Assembly: GCA_021780905.1 (NCBI GenBank)
Contig: JAJXXW010000042.1
Coordinates: 62,001 to 126,000 of the forward strand
DNA: 64,000 bases
Direction of reading: 5' to 3'
Source of the DNA: a bacterium
GTDB lineage: Bacteria > Verrucomicrobiota > Verrucomicrobiia > Limisphaerales > UBA11358
In this document: positions 25,851 through 33,049 of the stretch, one piece after another
Numbering within the stretch: position 1 is the first letter of the stretch
Layout: every line of letters begins with the position of its first letter
Made by a program: the position numbers and the translations under genes
The notes under the pieces: generated by a model
The model's database searches: none
The model's input: the letters and a program-made list of their open reading frames with translations, nothing else
Told to the model about the DNA's origin: nothing

Positions 25851-26258
25851 TTATTTCGCGCCTTGGTCAATCCACGCACGGATCAACCCGATTTGTTCCG
25901 GCGTCAGATTCTTGATGCCGGCTTTATTGTGTAGCGGCGGCATCCAACCATCCTGATCCGGAAGCGCATGGGCGATGGCTTTCAAGATCAGGCTGTTGGC
26001 ACTGTCTCCGGCCTTGAGAATCTTGCCGTGCTTGGTGCCTTTGAGCACGCCTTCAAGCGTATCCATGTGCAGGTGGGCTTTAGGTTTGTCGCCGCTGTGA
26101 CACTTGACGCAGGCGGCGTCAAAGATCGGCTTGGTATCCGTGGCGTAAGTCACGCCTTGTTTGTCCGAGGCCGGCGGCAGCTTGGCGTCCTGCGCGCGCC
26201 CGGCGGTGACAGCCGCGAAACTCGCCGCCAGAGTGATGATGAAGCAGGTAATTTTCAT
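25851..26258 (-). CDS. Small secreted c-type cytochrome (PSCyt1-like)
   Basis: The 135-residue protein has a signal peptide (MKITCFIITLAASFAAVTAGRA) and one haem-attachment motif CVKCH in FDAACVKCHSGDKPKAHLHMDTLEGVLKG. A later methionine in DGWMPPLHNKAGIKNLTPEQIGLIRAWIDQGAK could be the sixth haem ligand. The wording CxxCHSGxxPKAxLxxDT and the closing LIRAWIDQGA match the planctomycete-type cytochrome C domain (PSCyt1). Electron-transfer partners are unknown; no oxidase gene is adjacent. It is monocistronic and divergent from cbiX. Confidence 0.82.
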   Translation of the reverse strand: MKITCFIITLAASFAAVTAGRAQDAKLPPASDKQGVTYATDTKPIFDAACVKCHSGDKPKAHLHMDTLEGVLKGTKHGKILKAGDSANSLILKAIAHALPDQDGWMPPLHNKAGIKNLTPEQIGLIRAWIDQGAK

Positions 26259-26368
26259 AGTCGGTTCGGCAATAATCTGTGCTTTAGACTCCCCCGCTGT
26301 CAAAAGGTTTCATAAAAAATCGCATTAGCCGGCTTGCGGGCAGCGGCGCTTCCGGCAAAAATCCCGCC

Positions 26369-27199
26369 GTGCAGAACGAAGATTTCTCCGACGCCGTGCT
26401 GGTCGTCCTCGGCCACGGCACGACGCTGAACGACCAATCCGCCGTGCCGGTGCGCCAGCACGCGGCGGACCTGCGCCGCCGGAAAATCTTCGCCGAGGTG
26501 CGCGAGGCGTTTTGGAAGCAGGAGCCGCACATCAAAAAAGTCCTGGCTGAAATCACCGCGCCGCGTGTATTTATCGTGCCATTTTTCATCAGCGAAGGCT
26601 ATTTCAGCACCGAAATCATCCCCGCCGAGTTGGGCTTCCAGTTTCCCGACAACTTAAAACTTAAAACTAAAAACTCAGAACGGCACTACTGCCGTCCCGC
26701 CGGTTCGCACGAATTGATGACGGCGGTGATTCTCGCCCGCGCGAAAGAAGTCGCCGAGCAGTTTCCATTTCCAAGTTTGCCCAAGCCGGCGAACACCACA
26801 CTGCTCATCGCCGGCCACGGCACCGGGCGCAACGCCAATTCGCGCAAAGCGATCGAGCGCCAAGTCGAATTGATTCGCGGGCTGAAAGCTTATGCCGAGG
26901 TCGGACCGGTGTTCATGGAAGAGGAGCCGTTCATCAAAGGCTGCTGGCAAAATGCGCGGACGAAAAACACCATCGTCGTGCCGTTTTTCATCAGCGACGG
27001 CCTGCACGCGGTCGAGGATATTCCCGTGCTGCTCGGCGAACCGGAACGCGTCGTGAAGGAACGCCACGCCGCCGGCCAGCCAACCTGGCGCAACCCGACC
27101 GAGCGCGACGGCAGGCGCATCTGGTATGCCGCGTCCGTCGGCACCGAGCCGCTGCTCGCCGAGGTGATTTTGGAACGCGTTCGCGAGACGGCAAAATAA
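26369..27199 (+). CDS. cbiX: CbiX-like sirohydrochlorin chelatase-family protein, two tandem domains
   Basis: CbiX/SirB enzymes insert Co or Fe into sirohydrochlorin. The 276-residue chain has two half-domains, each with a metal/histidine motif: VVLGHGTTLN near residue 11-20 and LIAGHGTGRNANS near 146-158. Each is followed by PFFISEG/PFFISDG. Residues about 95-105 (DNLKLKTKNSE) are encoded by an AACTTAAAACTTAAAACT repeat that looks inserted. The start is GTG 26369. It begins an operon with the oxidoreductase 3 bases downstream. No other cobalamin gene is near, so the substrate is uncertain. Confidence 0.7.
   Translation: MQNEDFSDAVLVVLGHGTTLNDQSAVPVRQHAADLRRRKIFAEVREAFWKQEPHIKKVLAEITAPRVFIVPFFISEGYFSTEIIPAELGFQFPDNLKLKTKNSERHYCRPAGSHELMTAVILARAKEVAEQFPFPSLPKPANTTLLIAGHGTGRNANSRKAIERQVELIRGLKAYAEVGPVFMEEEPFIKGCWQNARTKNTIVVPFFISDGLHAVEDIPVLLGEPERVVKERHAAGQPTWRNPTERDGRRIWYAASVGTEPLLAEVILERVRETAK
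26650..26686. repeat. AACTTAAAAC repeat inside cbiX
   Basis: The sequence reads AACTTAAAACTTAAAACTAA then AAACTCAG. It sits in the linker between the two CbiX halves, keeps the frame, and matches the AAACTTGAAACTTAAAACTT words in front of pyrE (1453-1484). It has a visibly lower GC than the gene around it. Confidence 0.5.
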
Positions 27200-27202
27200 T
27201 TT

Positions 27203-28279
27203 ATGAAGAAACTGCGCATCGGCTTTTTAGGCACCGCCGGCATCGGTCGGAAAAACTGGAAGGCCATTTTCCATTCCGGCAACACCGTCGTTTCCGCCGT
27301 CGCGAGCCGTGATGTGCAGAAAAGCCTCAAATTCATTGACGACTGCCAGCGCGAGTTTGCTTTCACCGAAACGCCGCGCGCGTTCGGCAGCTACGAAGAA
27401 TTGCTCGCGTCGGCGTCGGTGGATGCGGTTTATGTCCCGCTGCCGACGGGTTTGCGCAAAGATCTCGTCGTCCGCGCCGCGCGCAATGGCAAACATATCC
27501 TTTGCGAAAAGCCATGCGCGGCAAACCTCGCCGAACTCGAAGCCATGCTCGGTGTGTGCAAGGAAAACCGCGTTCAATTTCTCGACGGCGTGATGTTCAT
27601 GCACAATCCGCGTCTGCCGAAAATCCGCGAGGTTTTGGACGACGGCAAAAGCCTTGGCCGGCTTCAGCGAATGTCGTCCGGCTTCAGTTTTTATTTCGGC
27701 GACGAGTTTTTCCAGAAGAACATCCGCGTAAACGCCACGCTCGAACCCGCCGGCTGCCTCGGCGATCTGGGCTGGTATTCCATCCGTTTCTTTTTGTGGA
27801 CGCTGAACTGGCAACTGCCGCACACCGTGAGCGCCAAAATTCTCGCCCAAGCGCCTTCCGGCGTGCCGACGGAATTTTCCGCCGAGCTGTTTTTCGCTGG
27901 CGGCGTCTCGGCGGAATTTTACAGCTCCTTTCTTGCCGCCAAGCAGCAATGGGTGTCCGTCGGCGGTCGCACCGGCTGGCTGCGGCTGCCGGATTTCGTC
28001 CACCCGCGCAACGGCTATGAACCGACGTTTGAGCTGAACGGCACCGAGGTGCGCACCGAATCCGGCGCGAAATGTCCGCCGGGTGCTGACCCGACCGGCT
28101 ACGGCCACGCCACCGCGCAAGACACGCGGATGTGGCGCAACTTCGCAAATCAAATTTTCTCCGGCCAGCTCAATTGCGACTGGCCGATGTGGGCGCGGCA
28201 AACACAAAAAGTCCTGGACGCGTGTCTGGAAGCCGGCCGCACTGGAACACCCGCCAAATTTCCAGCCGCCGGAAAATGA
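27203..28279 (+). CDS. Gfo/Idh/MocA-family NAD(P)-dependent oxidoreductase
   Basis: The 358-residue protein starts KKLRIGFLGTAGIGRKNWKA with a Rossmann nucleotide-binding site. The family signature EKPCAANLAELEAML, with the catalytic Lys in CEKP, is near 98-112. The C-terminal half (GCLGDLGWYSIRFFLWTLNWQLP) fits GFO_IDH_MocA_C. These enzymes oxidise or reduce sugars and related compounds; the substrate cannot be told. It lies between cbiX and tyrA with tight spacing. Confidence 0.88.
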   Translation: MKKLRIGFLGTAGIGRKNWKAIFHSGNTVVSAVASRDVQKSLKFIDDCQREFAFTETPRAFGSYEELLASASVDAVYVPLPTGLRKDLVVRAARNGKHILCEKPCAANLAELEAMLGVCKENRVQFLDGVMFMHNPRLPKIREVLDDGKSLGRLQRMSSGFSFYFGDEFFQKNIRVNATLEPAGCLGDLGWYSIRFFLWTLNWQLPHTVSAKILAQAPSGVPTEFSAELFFAGGVSAEFYSSFLAAKQQWVSVGGRTGWLRLPDFVHPRNGYEPTFELNGTEVRTESGAKCPPGADPTGYGHATAQDTRMWRNFANQIFSGQLNCDWPMWARQTQKVLDACLEAGRTGTPAKFPAAGK

Positions 28280-28322
28280 TTTAGCGATTCCCGAAGCACT
28301 TGGCTTTCGCTATCTTCCCGCC

Positions 28323-29207
28323 GTGCAATTTCGGAAAATCACCATTGTCGGCGTCGGTCTGCTCGGCGGCTCCATCGGGCTGGCCGCGCGGAAACGCCGT
28401 TTGGCCGGGGAAATTGCCGGTTACGCCCGCCGCGAGAAGACCATCGCCGAATCCGAAAAAATCGGCGCGCTCGATTATGCCACCACCGATTTGCTCGCCG
28501 CCGTTTCCGGCGCGGACCTGGTGATTCTTTGCACGCCGCTCGCGCAGATGCGGGCGCTCACAAAACAATTTCTGCCCGCGCTCAAGCGCGGTGCAATTGT
28601 CACCGATGTTGGCAGCGTGAAAGCCGATGTGGTGCGCGGGTTGGAGACGCTCGTCGCCCGGGCCGGCGCGCATTTCGTTGGCAGCCATCCGATGGCTGGC
28701 GGCGAAAAAATGGGCGTGCTTGCGGCCAAGGCGGATTTGTATGCGAACGCCGTTTGCGTCGTGACGCCCACGAAAAAATCCCACGCCGTTGCCGTTCGCA
28801 AAGTGGAACAATTTTGGAAATCGCTCGGCGCTTGGACGCTGCGGTTGGATGCGGCGAAACACGATTTACTCGTCAGCCGCACGAGCCATCTGCCCCATGT
28901 CGCCGCCGCTGCGCTCGCCAGTTTGGTGCTCGATCCGAAGCAACCGTCGGCGAAGGCCGGCCTGTGCGCAACGGGTTTTCGCGACACGACGCGCATCGCG
29001 TCTGGTTCGCCCGAGATGTGGCGCGACATTACGCTGGCCAACCGTAAAAACGTGGCGCAGTCATTGGACGCTTTTGTCGGCGAACTTAAAAAATTTCAAA
29101 CCGCGCTCAAAAAAGGCGACGCCAAAGCGGTGGAAAAAATTTTCGCCACGGCGAAAGCGCGCCGCGACAACTGGTGCGTCTGCTGCGCCTCACCTTCTTC
29201 GGAATGA
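28323..29207 (+). CDS. tyrA: Prephenate dehydrogenase
   Basis: TyrA oxidatively decarboxylates prephenate to 4-hydroxyphenylpyruvate in tyrosine synthesis. I place the start at GTG 28323 (VQFRKITIVGVGLLGGSIGLA), because the glycine-rich NAD site must be at the N-terminus; the frame itself opens further upstream inside the oxidoreductase gene. The 294-residue protein has TDVGSVKADVVRGLE and HFVGSHPMAGGEKMG near 105-145, the substrate-site motif, and SRTSHLPHVAAAALASLVL later. It precedes aroA, as in many bacteria, making a shikimate/tyrosine group. An inverted repeat fills the gap to aroA. Confidence 0.92.
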   Translation: MQFRKITIVGVGLLGGSIGLAARKRRLAGEIAGYARREKTIAESEKIGALDYATTDLLAAVSGADLVILCTPLAQMRALTKQFLPALKRGAIVTDVGSVKADVVRGLETLVARAGAHFVGSHPMAGGEKMGVLAAKADLYANAVCVVTPTKKSHAVAVRKVEQFWKSLGAWTLRLDAAKHDLLVSRTSHLPHVAAAALASLVLDPKQPSAKAGLCATGFRDTTRIASGSPEMWRDITLANRKNVAQSLDAFVGELKKFQTALKKGDAKAVEKIFATAKARRDNWCVCCASPSSE

Positions 29208-29209
29208 AT

Positions 29210-29318
29210 TTCAGCCACAGATTTTCACAGATGAAACGCAAATTTTCTTTCTCACGGATTCCGACGACTGACGCGGATTTTTTATCCGTGTTCAATTTGT
29301 GCCCATCCGTGGCCAAAT
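29210..29318. repeat. Imperfect inverted repeat of GCCACAGAT words (tyrA/aroA gap)
   Basis: The left arm is TCAGCCACAGATTTTCACAG; the right arm on the other strand is GGCCACGGATGGGCACAAAT, with a second pair of GGATT words in the middle. It fills the gap between the tyrA stop and the aroA start almost exactly. It has the same design as the elements at 4093 and 17675. Confidence 0.75.
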
Positions 29319-29322
29319 AGAA

Positions 29323-30711
29323 ATGGCTTTACCGGATCTCATCGAAATCGTTCCGCTGACCGCGCCGGTGCGCGCGGAAATCACCGTGCCCGGTTCCAAG
29401 AGCATCACGAACCGCGCGCTGATTCTGGCGGCGCTGGCGGATGGCGAAACGGTTTTGCGCGGCGCGCTGTGGAGCGAGGACACGCAAATCATGGTCGAGT
29501 GTTTGCAGGAACTCGGCTTCATGGTGAATGTAGAAACCGATTCGAACGAAACCTGCAACCGCACCATCACGGTTTACGGCAATGGCGGCGGGGTGCCGCG
29601 CGGTGGCACGGAAGCGCAGCCGCTGGATCTGTTCGTCGGCAACGCCGGCACGGCGGCGCGGTTTCTGGCACCGTTTCTTTGCCTCGGCAGCGGCCCTTAT
29701 CGGTTGCACGGCGTGGCGCGGATGCACGAACGACCGCAAGCGGCGCTGTTCTCGGCACTACGCGAACTTGGGTATCGCTTGGAATCGGAAAAGGGCAATG
29801 ACAAGCTGCCGGTGAAGATTTTTGGCGGTAGGGCGGGCAGTCCTCTGCCCGCCGATGCGTCGATTGCAAGCGAACGGCGCGCACGGAGTGACGCGCCCTA
29901 CCAACGCTGCACAGTCAGCATTGAAGAAAGTTCGCAGTTCGCATCGGCGCTGCTGCTCTCGGCCAAGCACGGCGGTTGGAAAATTGAAATCGTTGGCGAG
30001 AACGCGGAAGAATCGCCGTATGTGGCGATGACGAGCAAACTCATCGAAGCGTTTCCGAAAGGCGGCGAATTTCAAATCGAGCCGGATGCGAGCAGCGGGA
30101 GTTATTTTGCTGGCGCAGGACACTTGTTTCCAGAAAGCAACATCTTTGTAAACCACTGGCCAAATTCTGGCTGGCAGATTGATGAGCTAATTCTCAAATA
30201 CATCAGGGCGATAAAGGGATTAGAGGAAGAAAAAGCAGTTAAAATTATTCAGCCAATTTCGCCGGAATTTTCCCGTTTAACTGATTTTGGCGACAGTGTT
30301 ATGACTGGCATTGTTCTCGCGCCTTTTAACTCGTTCAGAGTTGCCTTTAAGGATTTAGGTCGCCTGCGCGTGCAGGAGTGTGAGCGGGTCGTCGCGTTGC
30401 GGACGGAGTTGACCAAGTGCGGTGCGAAAGTCGTCGAGGAAGGCGACACGCTGACGGTTTATCCGTCGAAGCTGGAAGATTTGCACGGCGCGGAGATTGA
30501 AACTTACAACGACCACCGGATGGCGATGTGTTTCGCGGTTTTGGGATTGAAAGTGCCGGGGATAAAAATTAAAAATCCGGCCTGCGTCAAAAAGACGTTT
30601 CCCAATTTTTTCCAGAAGCTGGCCGCCGCGCCGCCGCACGGTTTGGGCGCGACGATTTTGGACGCAAAGTCCGGCCGGAAATTGTCGCACGAAGATTTAT
30701 TTGCCGATTAG
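29323..30711 (+). CDS. aroA: 3-phosphoshikimate 1-carboxyvinyltransferase (EPSP synthase) with an embedded REP doublet
   Basis: AroA joins phosphoenolpyruvate to shikimate-3-phosphate. Family motifs are present: VPGSKSITNRALILAALADGE near 20-40, FVGNAGTAARFLAPFLCLG near 105-123, RPQAALFSALRELGYR and the C-terminal TYNDHRMAMCFAVLGL. The protein has 462 residues, longer than the usual 425-450. Residues about 169-194 (beginning GGRAGSPLPADASIAS) are encoded by a 76-bp REP-like doublet placed just before the conserved SSQFASALLLSA. Bases 30100-30360 are clearly AT-richer than the rest, suggesting a mosaic gene. The start is ATG 29323. Confidence 0.93.
   Translation: MALPDLIEIVPLTAPVRAEITVPGSKSITNRALILAALADGETVLRGALWSEDTQIMVECLQELGFMVNVETDSNETCNRTITVYGNGGGVPRGGTEAQPLDLFVGNAGTAARFLAPFLCLGSGPYRLHGVARMHERPQAALFSALRELGYRLESEKGNDKLPVKIFGGRAGSPLPADASIASERRARSDAPYQRCTVSIEESSQFASALLLSAKHGGWKIEIVGENAEESPYVAMTSKLIEAFPKGGEFQIEPDASSGSYFAGAGHLFPESNIFVNHWPNSGWQIDELILKYIRAIKGLEEEKAVKIIQPISPEFSRLTDFGDSVMTGIVLAPFNSFRVAFKDLGRLRVQECERVVALRTELTKCGAKVVEEGDTLTVYPSKLEDLHGAEIETYNDHRMAMCFAVLGLKVPGIKIKNPACVKKTFPNFFQKLAAAPPHGLGATILDAKSGRKLSHEDLFAD
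29827..29902. repeat. REP doublet (BIME-like) inside aroA
   Basis: The 76-bp element is bounded by GGTAGGGCG and its exact inverse CGCCCTACC. Each half has a hairpin: CGGGCAG-TCCT-CTGCCCG on the left and GGCGCG-CACGGAGTGA-CGCGCC on the right. A GTAG tetranucleotide lies at both feet, as in REP sequences mobilised by RAYT transposases. Read through in frame, it adds about 26 residues to AroA without a stop. I recall similar GGTAGGGCG...CGCCCTACC elements in Verrucomicrobia genomes, but cannot count copies here. Confidence 0.8.
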
Positions 30712-30770
30712 ACACAAATTGCACGAATTAACACGAATTCAATTTGTGAAAATTAGTGTGATTCGTGTCA
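30711..30770. repeat. Inverted repeat of CACGAATT words (aroA/cmk gap)
   Basis: The left arm is GACACAAATTGCACGAATTA, followed by ACACGAATT. The right arm on the other strand is GACACGAATCACACTAATTT. The element bridges the aroA stop codon and the cmk start; the proposed GTG start of cmk lies in its right arm. Confidence 0.72.
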
Positions 30771-31454
30771 GAAATAATTTTGAAATTGAAAACGCTCCAT
30801 CCGATTGTCATCGCCATTGACGGCACGAGCGCCAGCGGCAAGAGCACCAACGCCAAGCTGGTCGCCAAAACGCTCGGCTACGTTTATGTGGACACCGGCG
30901 CGATGTATCGCACGCTGGCGTGGCATTGCCTGCTCAAGCAAGTGGACGTGAATGACGCGAAGGCCGTGGCCGCCGCGTGCCGCAAGTGGAAGCCGGAGTT
31001 GAAGTGCGTGGAAAAAGACGGACTGCGCGCGGCGTGGCTGTCCGTGGACGGCTATTTTCCGGAGAAGGAAATCCGCATGCCGGAAACCGCCGCCGCCGTG
31101 GCGCACGTGGCCGCCGTGCCGGCGGTGCGCAAATGGATGAAGGATACGCAGCGCGATTGCATCAAGTTCGGCAACCTCGTGATGGAAGGTCGCGACATCG
31201 GCACGAACGTTTTTCCGGAGACGGACTACAAATTTTATCTCGACGCGTCGCTGGCGGAGCGTTCCGCGCGGCGCGCCGCGGACGGCGTGAACGAAAATCT
31301 CGCCGCGCGGGACCAGCGCGACAGCCAGCGAGCCGTCGCGCCGCTGATGATCGCGCTCGGCGCGGTTGTGGTGAACAATTCCGGCCAGACGCCTGCGGAA
31401 ACCAGCGGGTTTATCATCGGGGAAATCAAAAAGAAAATGTCAGCGGCGCGATGA
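30765..31454 (+). CDS. cmk: Cytidylate kinase
   Basis: Cmk phosphorylates CMP and dCMP. The P-loop is AIDGTSASGKSTNAKLVAKTLG at about 17-38, followed by VYVDTGAMYRTLAWHCL, which is diagnostic of the family. MEGRDIGTNVFPETDYKFYLDAS is the other signature. The frame is 229 residues from GTG 30765, inside the inverted repeat; TTG 30780 is an alternative and would remove only five residues. It overlaps plsC by four bases (ATGA). Confidence 0.93.
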   Translation: MSEIILKLKTLHPIVIAIDGTSASGKSTNAKLVAKTLGYVYVDTGAMYRTLAWHCLLKQVDVNDAKAVAAACRKWKPELKCVEKDGLRAAWLSVDGYFPEKEIRMPETAAAVAHVAAVPAVRKWMKDTQRDCIKFGNLVMEGRDIGTNVFPETDYKFYLDASLAERSARRAADGVNENLAARDQRDSQRAVAPLMIALGAVVVNNSGQTPAETSGFIIGEIKKKMSAAR

Positions 31455-32089
31455 ACCTTTCCTACCGCATCGGCTGGACGCTGTTCCGCGTGATGTATGC
31501 CACTTATTTCCGGTGGCGCGTCTTCGGCACGAAAAACGTGCCGCTGAAAGGCGGTGTCATCATCGCCTCAAACCACGCGAGTTTTTTGGATCCGCCGCTG
31601 GTCGGCTCCGGCTTGAAACGTGACATCAATTACCTCGCCCGCGAATCGCTGTTCCGTTATCCGGGCGTCGGCACGCTGCTGCGTTCATGGAACGCCGTGC
31701 CGGTGGACCGCGATGGCGGCGGCGCGAAGGGATTGAAAATCATTTTGGACCGGCTGCTCCAGGGCAACGGCATTATTTTGTTCCCCGAAGGCACGCGGAC
31801 AAAAGACGGCAAGCTACAGCCTGCGCGTTCGGGCATTGGCCTGACCGTCATCAAATCCAACGCGCCGGTCGTGCCAGTGCGCGTGTTTGGAACTTTTGAA
31901 GCTTACGGACGAAACCATAAATTTCCGCGCCCGCATCGCGTGGCCGTGAAATACGGAAAACCGATGAATTTTGAAGCCTTGCGCGCCGAGGCGAAAACCT
32001 GCGACAAGGCGCGGTTGAAGGAAATCTACCAGCAAGTCGCCGACGAAATCATGGCGGCGATTGCCAAGCTGAAGCCGAAAGCGGATTAA
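31451..32089 (+). CDS. plsC: 1-acyl-sn-glycerol-3-phosphate acyltransferase
   Basis: PlsC transfers an acyl chain to lysophosphatidic acid in phospholipid synthesis. The 212-residue protein has the acyltransferase motifs SNHASFLDPP (HX4D) near 40-47 and FPEGTRTKDGKLQPARSGIG near 110-129. The N-terminal membrane-associated segment is RIGWTLFRVMYATYFRWRVF. Its start ATG overlaps the cmk stop, a common cmk-plsC pairing. Its stop overlaps the convergent DUF4404 gene by four bases. Confidence 0.93.
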   Translation: MNLSYRIGWTLFRVMYATYFRWRVFGTKNVPLKGGVIIASNHASFLDPPLVGSGLKRDINYLARESLFRYPGVGTLLRSWNAVPVDRDGGGAKGLKIILDRLLQGNGIILFPEGTRTKDGKLQPARSGIGLTVIKSNAPVVPVRVFGTFEAYGRNHKFPRPHRVAVKYGKPMNFEALRAEAKTCDKARLKEIYQQVADEIMAAIAKLKPKAD

Positions 32090-32343
32090 ATCCCCAAGTC
32101 CGCCAAAGTCTGGCTCACTTTATTTACGGCCTGCACCAGTTTGGGATGTGACAGCTCGAAGCCTTCGACCGACACGCGTAATTCTTCGACAGGATGCTTG
32201 AGCGGCGTGAGATTGTGCCGGCGCGCCTCGGCCATTTCGGTTTTCAACCGCGCGAGGAGAGCGAGCAGTTCGGCTTGGCGCGCCGGCTCGATGCCCACCG
32301 CGCGGATTTTTGTTTCCAGTTCGTTGAAGGTTTGGTCAGTCAT
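32086..32343 (-). CDS. DUF4404-family small protein
   Basis: The 85-residue protein MTDQTFNELETKIRAVGIEPARQ... ends ELSHPKLVQAVNKVSQTLADLGI. The EGFELSHPKLVxAVNxxxxxLADLGI tail is typical of DUF4404, a family of unknown role. It is predicted to be all-helical with two long helices, possibly a coiled coil. It lies just downstream of tmk on the same strand (43-base gap) and converges on plsC. Confidence 0.7.
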   Translation of the reverse strand: MTDQTFNELETKIRAVGIEPARQAELLALLARLKTEMAEARRHNLTPLKHPVEELRVSVEGFELSHPKLVQAVNKVSQTLADLGI

Positions 32344-32386
32344 GCAGAAGAAAACTTACGCTTCATTTTGCCGACGGCAAACAAAA

Positions 32387-33049
32387 TCACCAGCGCCCGA
32401 CTTTCGGCAGACGTGGCTGGACGGTTTTCCAAATCTCGGCGCAGACGACATCCATCGGTTGCGCGCCATTGATGAATTTTACCCGCTGCGGTTCGCTCGC
32501 GGCGATGACGCCGTAGCCGTGCGCCACACGCTCAAAGAATTTCCGGTCGGCTTCCTCAAATCTGTCGCGCTGCAATTCCAGTGGCAACGAGGTCTGTCGT
32601 TCACGCTGGCGCTGTTCGCTCATTTCCTGCGAAACGTGCAGGAAAAAAGTCAGATTGGGTTTGGTTTCACCCACGGCAAATTCAATCACCGATCTAACCT
32701 TGGCCAAATCCAATTCACGGCCGTAACCCTGATAGGCGACGGTCGAATCATAAAAACGGTCGCACAGCACAATTTCGTCGGCGGCCAGCGCGGGGCGGAT
32801 GATTTCGCGGACAAGTTGCGCGCGGCTGGCGTTCATCAAGAGCAGCTCCGCCTCGGCGGTCATCGCGCGATTGTTCTGGCTGTGCTTGAGCGTGTGGCGG
32901 ATCTCCTCGCCGATGGGCGTGCCGCCCGGCTCGCGCAACAGCCGCACGCGATGTCCGATGGCCTTGAGTTGCTCGGCCAGCAGCTTGATCTGCGTGGACT
33001 TGCCGCAGCCTTCGGTGCCTTCAAACGTGATGAACAATCCTTTGCTCAC
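32387..33049 (-). CDS. tmk: Thymidylate kinase
   Basis: Tmk phosphorylates dTMP. The 220-residue protein begins MSKGLFITFEGTEGCGKSTQIKLLAEQL with the P-loop, followed by the TMP-site REPGGTPIGEEIRH and CDRFYDSTVAYQGYGRELD. The length is normal. It overlaps the upstream cysS by four bases, so translation is probably coupled. Confidence 0.95.
   Translation of the reverse strand: MSKGLFITFEGTEGCGKSTQIKLLAEQLKAIGHRVRLLREPGGTPIGEEIRHTLKHSQNNRAMTAEAELLLMNASRAQLVREIIRPALAADEIVLCDRFYDSTVAYQGYGRELDLAKVRSVIEFAVGETKPNLTFFLHVSQEMSEQRQRERQTSLPLELQRDRFEEADRKFFERVAHGYGVIAASEPQRVKFINGAQPMDVVCAEIWKTVQPRLPKVGRW

Noticed and set aside
25726..25956. Plus-strand 76-codon frame opposite the cytochrome gene
   Set aside because: It overlaps the cytochrome's 3' end in antisense and has no recognisable features.
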